From Palsa-504 sp963844625 (GTDB lineage: Bacteria; Actinomycetota; Actinomycetes; Streptosporangiales; Streptosporangiaceae), in the NCBI GenBank assembly GCA_963844625.1, contig CAWJPF010000026.1:1-64000 (forward strand): a DNA stretch of 64,000 nucleotides. Direction: 5' to 3'. Below the pieces are notes generated by a model that saw nothing but the letters and a program-made list of their open reading frames with translations, was not told the origin of the DNA and did no database searches. The position numbers were made by a program, and so were the translations under genes. Below are positions 7,469 through 14,963 of the stretch, in pieces. Within the stretch, counting starts at the first letter, position 1. Each line of letters opens with the position of its first letter.

Positions 7469-8377
7469 CTAGGTCAAACCGAGAGAGTCGCGCACCGACC
7501 GCCTGATCCCGGCCGCGTCCAGACGGTGCCACCCGGCGTGGTCCGTCGGCGTCCCGTACCGCCGGAGCTCGCCCCGCCCCACGCCCAGGCTGAGCAGCCG
7601 ATGCGGCCGCGCCGCCAGCGCCGCGGATACGACGGCTGCCGACGTCCCGGCCAGGTAAGGCTCTACCAGCACCACCGTGCCCGAAGCGGCCGCCAGCGAC
7701 CGCAGCCCCTCGGCGTCGAACGGCCGCACCGTAGTGGCGTACGCCACGGTCACATCCAGGTCGGCCACGGCGTCAAGCACCGCGTCCAAAACAGGTCCCA
7801 CCGCCACTACCACCGCCTCACGCCCCCGACGCACCACCTGCAGCCCCGGCGACAACGGCCGCGCCTGCCGATTAGCCTCCGTCGAGAGCCGCAGATAAGA
7901 AGAGCCCTCCTCGAGCACGCCCACCGCACCGCGCAGCAGGCCCGCTACCTCGCCCGGATGCCCGGGCACCAGCACCGAGAACCCGGGCACGGTGTCCATC
8001 AGCGTGACGTCCTCCGGCGCCTGGTGGGTCCGCCCGGAACGGGCGGCGTCGTAGGAGGCCCCCACGCTGACCAGCACGGCGTGCCCGCCCTGGTGCGCCA
8101 GGTCCAGCTTGACCTGCTCGAAGGCCCGCTCAACCAGGAACGGCGCGTACGTGTGCACGATCGGCTTCATCCCGGCCAGCGCCAGCCCGCCGCCCACGCT
8201 GACCATCAGCTGTTCCCTGATGCCCACGTTGAGCACCCGGTCCGGATGCCGGGCCGCGGCCTTGCCGAACAAGTCGGCGGAGATCTCCGCCAGCACCACG
8301 GCCACCAGCGGATCCTCCTCGATCAGCAAAGAAGCCGTCGCCGCGAAAGCAGCCCGCATGTCGGTCACGTCGCTCAC
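7469..8377 (-). CDS. Transketolase, C-terminal subunit (split type)
   Basis: At 302 residues this protein covers the pyrimidine-binding and C-terminal domains of transketolase, which in many bacteria are encoded separately from the TPP-diphosphate domain. Recognisable segments are LAEISADLFGKAAARHPDRVLNVGIREQLMVSVGGGLALAG (with the conserved catalytic Glu of IREQ), then HQAPEDVTLMDTVPG and a typical C-domain. It would pair with the adjacent N-terminal subunit (8374-9051) to transfer two-carbon ketol units between sugars; the actual substrates are unknown. The GTG start overlaps the upstream TGA by 4 bases (GTGA), which implies coupled translation in a stoichiometric complex. Confidence 0.85.
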   Translation of the reverse strand: MSDVTDMRAAFAATASLLIEEDPLVAVVLAEISADLFGKAAARHPDRVLNVGIREQLMVSVGGGLALAGMKPIVHTYAPFLVERAFEQVKLDLAHQGGHAVLVSVGASYDAARSGRTHQAPEDVTLMDTVPGFSVLVPGHPGEVAGLLRGAVGVLEEGSSYLRLSTEANRQARPLSPGLQVVRRGREAVVVAVGPVLDAVLDAVADLDVTVAYATTVRPFDAEGLRSLAAASGTVVLVEPYLAGTSAAVVSAALAARPHRLLSLGVGRGELRRYGTPTDHAGWHRLDAAGIRRSVRDSLGLT

Positions 8378-9051
8378 CCCTTTGCCTCGACCGTGGCTAC
8401 GACGAGCCGCGGCCCCGCACCCGCCGAGAACGCACCAGCGAGCGCGGCATGGTCACGCCCGTCGATCCGCGTCACGGCCCACCCGCTGACCGCGAAGTGC
8501 GCCTCGATGCCGCCCGCCCCCCAGCCGTACGACGAGGACGCGTTGTCGACCGCGACGACGGTCAGGTTGGGCAGTCCTACGGCGCCCGCGTAGACAATCG
8601 CCTCGCTGTTGCTGCCCTCGTCCAGTTCCGCGTCGCCCACCAGCACGAACACCCGCGGTGCCAGCAGTCCGCGCGCGATCAGCCCGTGTGCCACGCCCAC
8701 CCCAAGCGGCAGCCCGTGTCCCAGCGACCCGCTGGCGATCTCCACGCCCGGAACCAGGTTCCGGTCCGGGTGGTAGCCCAGCGGTGACGCGGCCGAGCCG
8801 AACCCGGCCAGCCAGGACTCGGGGATGAACCCCTTGGCCGCGAGCACGGCGTAGTAGGCGGCCGGGCCGTGCCCCTTGGACAGCAGGAACCGGTCCCGGC
8901 CAGGGTCGTCGACGGTATCCGGCGACACGCGGAGCACCTGGTCGTACAGGACCCAGAGCACGTCGAGCGTCGACGTCGCACTAGGCCCGTGCTTCTCGTC
9001 CCCGGTCATCAGCGTCATCAGGCCGGGAAGCTCGTCATACGTTCTGGTCAT
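8374..9051 (-). CDS. Transketolase, N-terminal subunit (split type)
   Basis: This 225-residue protein is the TPP-diphosphate-binding half of transketolase. Motifs include RDRFLLSKGHGPAAYYAVLA, GSLGHGLPLGVGVAHG and the TPP/metal signature GDAELDEGSNSEA with VDN further on. The start was set at ATG 9051 because the homology begins at MTRTYDEL; an open frame continues upstream without family similarity. The C-terminal subunit follows with a GTGA overlap. It is divergent from cobD with 88 bases between the starts, so the two may share a promoter region. Small split transketolases often belong to specialised sugar metabolism rather than the core pentose phosphate pathway. Confidence 0.85.
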   Translation of the reverse strand: MTRTYDELPGLMTLMTGDEKHGPSATSTLDVLWVLYDQVLRVSPDTVDDPGRDRFLLSKGHGPAAYYAVLAAKGFIPESWLAGFGSAASPLGYHPDRNLVPGVEIASGSLGHGLPLGVGVAHGLIARGLLAPRVFVLVGDAELDEGSNSEAIVYAGAVGLPNLTVVAVDNASSSYGWGAGGIEAHFAVSGWAVTRIDGRDHAALAGAFSAGAGPRLVVATVEAKG

Positions 9052-9139
9052 AGCCCCAGCCTGCCCCGGTCCCCGCCGATGCGCATCGGCCGTCGGCCGC
9101 AGCCCGCCTACGCCGATGGTCCTAAGGCACAATGACGGG

Positions 9140-10132
9140 ATGCCGAAACCTCCGCGATGGCCGCTCGCCCTTGGCCTGGCGGCGGGCGTGGCCGCTGACG
9201 CGCTGTTCGGCGACCCGCGGCACGGTCATCCCGTGGCCGCGTTCGGCCGCGCCGCCGCCGCGCTCGAGGCTCGCGACTACACCGACTCCCGCCTGCGCGG
9301 TGCTGCCCACGCGGCCGCCTGCGTGCTGGCCGTGGCCGCCCCGGCTGCGCTCCTGCACCGCCGTACGCGCCGCTGGCCGCCGCTCGAGGCCCTAGCGGTC
9401 GCGTCCGCGGTGTGGGCGGTCACCGGTGCCCGTTCGCTACATCATGAGGCCGAACGAGCATCGGTACCCCTAGCCCGCCACGATCTTGCCGCCGCCCGCG
9501 ACGTCCTGCCCAGCCTCTGCGGCCGCGATCCATCGGGCCTGGACGGCGGGCAGATCGCCCGGGCCGTGATCGAGTCGGTGGCGGAGAACACCTCCGACGC
9601 GGTGGTGGCGCCGCTGCTGTGGGGCGCGGTGGCCGGGATACCCGGGCTGGTCGCTTACCGCGCGGTCAATACGCTCGACGCCATGGTCGGCTACCGCTCG
9701 GCCCGGTACCTGCGGTTCGGCTGGGCGTCGGCCCGCCTGGACGACGCGGCCAACTGGCTGCCGGCCCGGGTCACCGCCGCGCTGACCGCGGCCTGCGTCC
9801 CCCTGGTGGGCAAGGTGAGCCCGGCCAGGGTACTCCGGATCACGCTCCGCGACGGCGGCCGCCACCCGAGCCCGAACGCGGGTCGCTGCGAAGCGGCCTT
9901 CGCCGCCGCGCTCGGCGTCCGCCTGGGCGGGACGAACGTCTACGGCGGCGTGGCCGAGACGCGTCCGGAACTGGGGGAGGGGAGCGCCCCGGAACCGGAC
10001 GACATCCGCCGCGCGATCGTCCTGTCCCGGGTGGTCACCGTGTCCGCGACCGCCCTGGCCGTCCTCATCGCGCTGCCTCCGTGGCGAGCGTACTGGCGGC
10101 CCGCGGTGGTGGCATCACTCACCGGTCGGTAG
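9140..10132 (+). CDS. cobD: Adenosylcobinamide-phosphate synthase CobD/CbiB
   Basis: This integral membrane protein (330 residues) attaches the aminopropanol (phosphate) arm to adenosylcobyric acid. The family signature is clear: LAAGVAADALFGDPRHGHPVAAFGR at the N-terminus, VIESVAENTSDAVVAPLLWGAVAGIPG, YRAVNTLDAMVGYRSARYLRFGWASARLDDAANWLPAR, and GGRHPSPNAGRCEAAFAAALGVRLGGTNVYGG. Several hydrophobic helices are visible, including one at the C-terminus. The start was taken as ATG 9140 where the conserved N-terminus begins; the longer open frame upstream is not family-like. It stands apart from the riboswitch-controlled cobalamin operon at 33 kb, and no riboswitch was seen upstream. Confidence 0.92.
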   Translation: MPKPPRWPLALGLAAGVAADALFGDPRHGHPVAAFGRAAAALEARDYTDSRLRGAAHAAACVLAVAAPAALLHRRTRRWPPLEALAVASAVWAVTGARSLHHEAERASVPLARHDLAAARDVLPSLCGRDPSGLDGGQIARAVIESVAENTSDAVVAPLLWGAVAGIPGLVAYRAVNTLDAMVGYRSARYLRFGWASARLDDAANWLPARVTAALTAACVPLVGKVSPARVLRITLRDGGRHPSPNAGRCEAAFAAALGVRLGGTNVYGGVAETRPELGEGSAPEPDDIRRAIVLSRVVTVSATALAVLIALPPWRAYWRPAVVASLTGR

Positions 10133-10141
10133 GGTTTGCGC

Positions 10142-10561
10142 ATGCCCAACAAGGTCCTGTACACCGCATCGGCCACGTCCACGGGGGACGGTCGCAACGG
10201 CCACGTCGTCTCGTCAGATGACCGCCTCGACCTCGACCTCGCGCCGCCGCCCGAAATGGGCGGCAGCGGCCAGGGCACCAACCCCGAGCAGTTGTTCGCG
10301 GCCGGGTACGCGGCCTGCTTCCACAGCGCGCTGCGCCTCGTGGCCCGCCGGGCTCAGGTCGATCCGGGCGAGTCGACCGTGACCGCCGAGGTCGGCATCG
10401 GCCCCGAGGGCGAGGCCTACGGGCTCGTGGTCACGCTGATCATCAGCATCCCCGGCCTGGACCGGGAGAAGGCGCGCGAAATCGCCGAGGCGGCGCATCA
10501 GGTGTGCCCGTACTCGCGGGCCACCCGCGGGAACATCAGCGTTGAGCTGCGCATCCCGTAA
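10142..10561 (+). CDS. ohr: Organic hydroperoxide resistance protein (Ohr/OsmC family)
   Basis: This 139-residue protein is a thiol peroxidase of the Ohr subfamily that reduces organic hydroperoxides. It begins with the characteristic NKVLYTASATSTGDGRNGHV, carries GTNPEQLFAAGYAACFHSAL with the peroxidatic Cys, and has the second Cys in HQVCPYSRATRGNISVELRI. The start is ATG 10142, ten bases after the cobD stop; an in-frame TTG two codons earlier is less likely. Ohr genes are usually controlled by the MarR repressor OhrR, but none is present here. It could be cotranscribed with cobD. Confidence 0.93.
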   Translation: MPNKVLYTASATSTGDGRNGHVVSSDDRLDLDLAPPPEMGGSGQGTNPEQLFAAGYAACFHSALRLVARRAQVDPGESTVTAEVGIGPEGEAYGLVVTLIISIPGLDREKAREIAEAAHQVCPYSRATRGNISVELRIP

Positions 10562-10562
10562 C

Positions 10563-10757
10563 GCCATCGACTACCTGGTGAGCATCACGCCGGAAGGGCT
10601 GAGCTACGCTCAGGAAGACGTGTCCGGCTTGCCCGCCGTGATCGAGTTCGATCCCGGGAGCCTGGTGCTGACCGCGTTCGGCCGGGTGAACGCGGGCACC
10701 ATCCGGGGTGATCGCGCGGTGGCCGGCAGGTTCCTCAACTCGATCTTCCGGATCTAA
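10563..10757 (+). pseudogene. C-terminal fragment, maleylpyruvate-isomerase-like family
   Basis: The frame contains VSGLPAVIEFDPGSLVLTAFGRVNAGTIRGDRAVAGRFLNSIFRI, which resembles the C-terminal tail of actinobacterial DinB-like maleylpyruvate isomerase family proteins, where a domain with the pattern 'IRGD.AVA.RFLN' ends the protein. The N-terminal four-helix metal-binding domain is absent, and the only upstream start (TTG 10542) lies inside ohr. I therefore read it as a decayed remnant. The following VOC gene has its ribosome-binding site right after the stop. Family assignment is from memory of the motif and is tentative. Confidence 0.45.
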
Positions 10758-10772
10758 AAGGGGCGTGTGGAC

Positions 10773-11255
10773 ATGGACCTCGCGACTATCGAGGCGGAGC
10801 GTGCGCGGTTGCGCGCCGAATACGTCAAGGCCGACCGCCCGCCAAGCAGCGCGCGCGGGATCCATCACACCGCGCTGCTCAGCTCGGACGTGGAGCAGAC
10901 GATCCGCTTCTACCAGGGCATCCTCGAGTTCCCGCTGACCGAGATCATCGAGAACCGTGACTACGCGGGGTCCAACCACTTCTTCTTCGACGTGGGTAAC
11001 GGCAACTTGCTGGCCTTCTTCGACTTTCCTGGCCTCGACCTGGGCCCGTACGCCGAGGTCCTCGGCGGCCTGCACCACCTCGCGATCTCGGTCACCCCGG
11101 GCAAGTGGGCGTCGCTGCGCACCAACCTGGACAAGGCCGGGGTTTCCTACCTGGAGGAAAGCGGCACCTCCCTCTACTTCCGCGACCCCGACGGCGCCCG
11201 CCTGGAACTCCTAGCCGACCCCCTAGGCGAAATGTACGGCCAGCATGTCCTTTAG
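10773..11255 (+). CDS. VOC-superfamily (glyoxalase/dioxygenase-like) protein
   Basis: The protein has about 160 residues with one paired VOC module: GIHHTALLSSDVEQTIRFYQGILEFPL gives the first beta-alpha-beta unit with a metal-ligand His, and GGLHHLAISVTPGKWASLRTNL, followed by LYFRDPDGARLELLADPLG, gives the second unit with a terminal Glu ligand. Such proteins include glyoxalases, extradiol dioxygenases and epimerases, so the substrate cannot be named. An ATG at 10773 is nine bases from AAGGGG; a GTG two codons earlier is too close to that site. The neighbours ohr and an ADP-ribosylglycohydrolase suggest stress or detoxification but do not prove it. Confidence 0.85.
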   Translation: MDLATIEAERARLRAEYVKADRPPSSARGIHHTALLSSDVEQTIRFYQGILEFPLTEIIENRDYAGSNHFFFDVGNGNLLAFFDFPGLDLGPYAEVLGGLHHLAISVTPGKWASLRTNLDKAGVSYLEESGTSLYFRDPDGARLELLADPLGEMYGQHVL

Positions 11256-11317
11256 CTGCCCCCGCCGGTGATCACGAAGGGTCCACTACTCCTTTTGGCA
11301 TAAAAGGCTTCGCGATC

Positions 11318-12316
11318 ATGGAAACCCTTTTGCGTGCCCGAGGTGCGCTGTACGGGCTGGCGATCGGGGACGCGTTGGGGATGCCGACGCAGATGCTGTC
11401 GCGGCAGGAGATACGCGAACGCTGGGATTTGCTGTCCGGCTTCGAGCCCGCGCCGCCCGGGCACCCGATCGCCGCGGGCCTGCGCGCGGGGACGGTCACC
11501 GACGACACCGAGCAGGCCGTCCTGCTCGGCAGGCTCCTGGTCCGCGGGCACGGCGCGATCGACCCCCGCGAGCTGGCGCAGGCGCTCGTCCGCTGGGAGC
11601 GCGACATGGCCGAACGCGGCTCACTCGACCTCCTCGGCCCCTCCACCAAGCGCGCCGTAGCCGCCGTCCTGGCGGGCACGCCGCCGGAAGAGGCCGGCGC
11701 TACCGGCGCCACCAACGGCGCCGCCATGCGCATCGCCCCCGTCGGCATCGCGCTGAGCCTCAATCAAGGCCTGTCGACGCTGGTCGACCACGTGGTAGCG
11801 GCGAGCAGCGTCACGCACAACACCGGGATCGCCCTGGCCGGTGCGGCCGCGGTGGCCGCCGCGGTGAGCGCCGGCGTCTCCGGCGCGGGAGTCGCCGAAG
11901 CCGGGGCGCTGGGCGTCCAGGCCGCCCGGATTGCGGCCGGCCGCGGCCACTGGGTAGCGGGCGCCGACGTCGCCGCCCGCATCGAATGGGCCACCCGCCT
12001 GGTCGCGGGCCAGACCCGGGCGCAGGCCGCCGAGCTGATCTACACGCTGGTCGGTACCAGCCTGGCGACCCAGGAGTCCGTCCCGGCCGCCTTCGCGGTG
12101 CTGGCCGCCGAACCCGCCGATCCGTGGCAGGCCTGCCTGCTGGCGGCCTCGCTCGGCGGCGACTGCGACACGATCGCGGCGATGGCCGGAGCGATCGCCG
12201 GGGCCTGCCAAGGCGTCACGGCCTTCCCGCCGGCGGCGATCGCCGTCATCGACGCCCAGCGCCTCGGACTCGCCGAACTGGCCGACGACCTGTACGCGCT
12301 GCGGGCCAGCCGGTGA
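11318..12316 (+). CDS. ADP-ribosylglycohydrolase family protein
   Basis: This 332-residue all-helical hydrolase belongs to the DraG/ADP-ribosylhydrolase family, which removes ADP-ribose from proteins or small molecules using two Mg ions. Conserved parts are GALYGLAIGDALGMPTQ near the N-terminus, the metal-binding TVTDDTEQAVLLG, ATNGAAMRIAPVGIA, SSVTHNTGIALAGAAAVAAAVSAG, and GGDCDTIAAMAGAIAGACQG at the C-terminus. Its stop overlaps a GTG start of the following PfkB-type kinase in the first unit of a triple 15-bp repeat. The pairing of ADP-ribosylglycohydrolase with a PfkB kinase is common in actinomycetes and suggests salvage of ribose-containing compounds. Confidence 0.92.
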   Translation: METLLRARGALYGLAIGDALGMPTQMLSRQEIRERWDLLSGFEPAPPGHPIAAGLRAGTVTDDTEQAVLLGRLLVRGHGAIDPRELAQALVRWERDMAERGSLDLLGPSTKRAVAAVLAGTPPEEAGATGATNGAAMRIAPVGIALSLNQGLSTLVDHVVAASSVTHNTGIALAGAAAVAAAVSAGVSGAGVAEAGALGVQAARIAAGRGHWVAGADVAARIEWATRLVAGQTRAQAAELIYTLVGTSLATQESVPAAFAVLAAEPADPWQACLLAASLGGDCDTIAAMAGAIAGACQGVTAFPPAAIAVIDAQRLGLAELADDLYALRASR

Positions 12317-12349
12317 AACGCCAGCCGGTGAAACGCCAGCCGGTGAAAC
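12305..12349. repeat. Triple 15-bp tandem repeat over the gene junction
   Basis: GCCAGCCGGTGAAAC occurs three times in perfect tandem (12305, 12320, 12335). Each unit contains a GTGA, and the first GTGA is the stop/start overlap between the ADP-ribosylglycohydrolase and the kinase. The repeat thus supplies three in-frame GTG starts (12313, 12328, 12343) and varies the kinase N-terminus by QPVKR units. Confidence 0.9.
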
Positions 12350-13287
12350 GCCTCGTGTTCGCCGGCGAGGCGATCGTCGATGTTCTGATGCGGGTCCCGG
12401 CGCTGCCCGAGCGCGGCGGCGACATGCTCGCCGAATCGGCCGCCGTCGAGGTCGGCGGCGGGTTCAATATCATGGCCGCCGCCGTCCGGCAGGGCCTGCC
12501 CGTGGTCTACGCAGGCGGTCACGGCACCGGGCCGTGGGGCGACAAGGTGCGCGCGGCCCTGGCCGCGCAGGACATCAGGCTGCTCCGCGCCCCTGACCCG
12601 GACCGGGACACGGGTTTCGACGTGGCCCTGGTCGAGGCGGACGGCGAACGCACATTCATCACGCACCTGGGAGCGGAGTCACTGCGTGAGCCTGGTGCCT
12701 GGGACCTGGTCCTCCTCCGGCCGGGCAACGCCGTCTACGTGTCCGGTTACGGCCTGGTCCCAGCCGCTTCCGGCGCGATCCTCGGCGCCTGGGCGGCCGG
12801 CCTTCCGCCCGAGGTCGTGCTGTTCGCGGACCCGGGCCCGCTGGTCGCGGATATCCCCGCGGCGGTCCTGGACCCGGTTCTGGCCCGGTGTGACTGGTGG
12901 AGCTGCAACCAGCGCGAAGCGGTCCTGCTGACCGGCGCTAGCGACCCGGCCGAGGCGGCTCGCCGCCTGGTCAGCCGGACCAGCCGGGCGGACGTGATCG
13001 TCCGGGCCGGCCGGGACGGCTGCATACTAGCCCGGCGGCCTGGGCCGGACCTGGATCATGGCCCGTCGCTGAGCCTTATCCCGGCGCCCGCCGTCACGGC
13101 GGTTGACACGACCGGCGCGGGCGATGCTCACTCCGGGGTCTTCCTGGCCGGCCTCGCCGCCGGGCTGACCGTGACCGGAGCCGCTCGCCGCGCCAACGCG
13201 GCCGCGGCCCTGGCCGTCACCCGACCCGGCGCAGCCGTATCACCGACCCGCGCCGAGCTAGCGGAGTTCCTGGCGGCCTGGCGTTAG
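12313..13287 (+). CDS. PfkB-family carbohydrate/nucleoside kinase
   Basis: This kinase of about 314-324 residues belongs to the ribokinase (PfkB) superfamily. The N-terminal VFAGEAIVDVLMRVPALPERGGDMLAE and GGGFNIMAAAVRQGLPVVYAGG match PfkB signature 1. The C-terminal VTAVDTTGAGDAHSGVFLAGL is signature 2, with the catalytic Asp in GAGD and the anion hole. It phosphorylates a sugar or nucleoside hydroxyl; the substrate is not deducible. Three GTG starts are available (12313, 12328, 12343) in a tandem repeat, of which 12313 overlaps the upstream TGA and 12343 gives the shortest family-like N-terminus. It ends in a 4-base convergent overlap with the gene at 13284. Confidence 0.88.
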   Translation: MKRQPVKRQPVKRLVFAGEAIVDVLMRVPALPERGGDMLAESAAVEVGGGFNIMAAAVRQGLPVVYAGGHGTGPWGDKVRAALAAQDIRLLRAPDPDRDTGFDVALVEADGERTFITHLGAESLREPGAWDLVLLRPGNAVYVSGYGLVPAASGAILGAWAAGLPPEVVLFADPGPLVADIPAAVLDPVLARCDWWSCNQREAVLLTGASDPAEAARRLVSRTSRADVIVRAGRDGCILARRPGPDLDHGPSLSLIPAPAVTAVDTTGAGDAHSGVFLAGLAAGLTVTGAARRANAAAALAVTRPGAAVSPTRAELAEFLAAWR

Positions 13288-14462
13288 GCCTTGATGCTGA
13301 GCACCACGATGACGCCGACCCGGCCCGGGTCCACGGTGAGCTGGGTATCGACCGCGACCTTGCTGGTCACCGTGACGGTCACGCTGACCCAGCCGCCGCC
13401 AGGAATGGATCCCTGGGCCGGCGACACCTTGACCTTGCCCGCCACGCCCGCGGGGACACTGATCGTGTAGTTACTGACCGGGCCGCCCACGGCGGAGAGG
13501 ATGAAGGTCCCGCTGACCGCCTTGCCGGCGGTGGCGGTGAGCGTCAGCCTGTCCGGCGTGGCCTCAAGGACGCCCGGGCCCGGCGACCGCGACGGCGATG
13601 GTGACGCCGACGGGGACGGGGGCGGGGAGGAAGACGCCGAGGGCGATCCGGACGACGACGACCCGGACGGCGAAGCCGAGGGCGGCGGCGATCCCCGCCC
13701 GGTCTGCGGATCCGGGCTGGTTACGCCCATCGGCGCCGTCACCGAAGGCGTCGGCCGGGCGCTCGCGGGCGATGTGCGGTGGCTCGCCGCCGGTGACGCG
13801 CCGGCGCTGCTCGAGGCCGTGCCGGCCGCGCCGACCGGGATTCCGCCGCCAAGCGCGAGGGTAGAAACGTGGGCGCGGTACGGACTGCCCGCCGTCAGGA
13901 TCACGACGATCCCTCCCACCGCCGCCACCGCCGCGACCGCGGTCACGGCCGCAGCCGCGCGAGGATGCCGCCGGATCCGCCGCCACCAAAGCGGTCCGGG
14001 TACGCCGATCGCCTTCGGGAAGCCCGCCGGGCCGAACGAGCCCGCGCGATGCGCCACGCTGGCACGATCCGCGCGTCCGGCGGGCGTGTTATCGGTGCAT
14101 GCCTTGAGCACCTGCCCGCGCAGCTCGTCCGGGAGCTCGAGCGCGGCCAGGGTGCCGTCGCTGTCCGCGGGCAGGGAGATCTTCGGCGGCTGCGACATGT
14201 CACCCGCGGCCCGCAGGCGACGTAGGCACTCGTTGCGCGCCACAGCGTCCAGCCAGGAGCGCAGCCGGTCCGGGTCGCGGAGCCCTTCGAGCCTGGAGGT
14301 GGCGATGACGAAGGTGTCAAGTACGGCGCCAGCGGCGGTATCGGGGTCGGCCAGCATGCGGCGGCAGTAAGTGAACAGGGGCGCAGCGAACTGGTCGTAC
14401 GCCGCGGCGAGCCCCTCCGGGTCACCTGCGACGATAGCCGCGACCACCTCTCGGTCCTGCAT
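13284..14462 (-). CDS. Membrane-anchored degenerate ECF-sigma-like protein with extracellular Ig-like domain
   Basis: The first ~85 of 392 residues align with sigma region 2 of the ECF protein at 14960-16270: MQDREVVAAIVAGDPEGLAAAYDQF, LDTFVIATSRLEGLRDPDRLRSWLDAVARNECLRRLR. Region 4 and the zinc-binding domain are missing. A shared juxtamembrane motif (GSFGPAGFPKA) follows at 141-151, then a TM helix at ~168-190, a Ser/Pro/Gly-rich stalk and a C-terminal beta-sandwich-like domain (~300-392). Without region 4 it is unlikely to be an active sigma factor and might act as a tethered decoy or scaffold; that is inference. ATG 14462 is supported by upstream sequence CAACTACGGTTAGG matching that of the paralogue. 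Confidence 0.75.
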   Translation of the reverse strand: MQDREVVAAIVAGDPEGLAAAYDQFAAPLFTYCRRMLADPDTAAGAVLDTFVIATSRLEGLRDPDRLRSWLDAVARNECLRRLRAAGDMSQPPKISLPADSDGTLAALELPDELRGQVLKACTDNTPAGRADRASVAHRAGSFGPAGFPKAIGVPGPLWWRRIRRHPRAAAAVTAVAAVAAVGGIVVILTAGSPYRAHVSTLALGGGIPVGAAGTASSSAGASPAASHRTSPASARPTPSVTAPMGVTSPDPQTGRGSPPPSASPSGSSSSGSPSASSSPPPSPSASPSPSRSPGPGVLEATPDRLTLTATAGKAVSGTFILSAVGGPVSNYTISVPAGVAGKVKVSPAQGSIPGGGWVSVTVTVTSKVAVDTQLTVDPGRVGVIVVLSIKA

Positions 14463-14594
14463 GTGCCTAACCGTAGTTGGATCTCGCATGTCGCTCACTC
14501 GGAACGAATAACCAGCTAGCGGTAAACAAGCAACAGACTCGTCACGGGACGCCCGCCGGAGCGGCCCGCACGATCAGGGATGATGATAAGGATC

Positions 14595-14963
14595 ATGGCG
14601 AGGCTGCGGATAACCGAGCACACGGTCACCGTAGTCCTTTCCCTGGCCGAGAAAGTCGAGTCCATGCACCGCAACGTCACGATCCCCCGCTGGGCCATCC
14701 TCGGCGCACGGGCCGTAGCCGACGGCATGGCAGAGGCCCGCGGCCAGCCGGGGCTGGGCACCGAGGTGCCAGGCGTGGTCATGGCCGGGATGCTCTTCCA
14801 GCACGGTGCCCGTACGTTCGTGATCTGCCATGGCCGGTGTCCGGCGGTGCTCATCGAGCTGTCCGGACAGTCATTTGACCGGCTGCTGGTGAGCGTGGAC
14901 GACCCGGACGAAACGGTCGCCCGCCTGGCCCCGGGGCGGTCGTCCGGCTGGCCTGAGGGCTAA
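14595..14963 (+). CDS. Small PH-like domain protein, uncharacterised
   Basis: This 122-residue protein begins MARLRITEHTVTVVLSLAEKVESMH and shows mostly beta-strand predictions with IPRWAILGARAVADGMAEARGQPGLGTEVPG, VVMAGMLFQHGARTFVICHGRCPAVLIELSG and VSVDDPDETVARLAPG. The layout resembles small actinobacterial proteins with a bacterial PH-like fold that are annotated as hypothetical. ATG 14595 has AAGGA four bases upstream and was preferred to ATG codons at 14580 and 14583. It lies between the two membrane-tethered sigma-like genes, convergent with one (4-base overlap at 14960) and divergent from the other. Function is unknown. Confidence 0.7.
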   Translation: MARLRITEHTVTVVLSLAEKVESMHRNVTIPRWAILGARAVADGMAEARGQPGLGTEVPGVVMAGMLFQHGARTFVICHGRCPAVLIELSGQSFDRLLVSVDDPDETVARLAPGRSSGWPEG

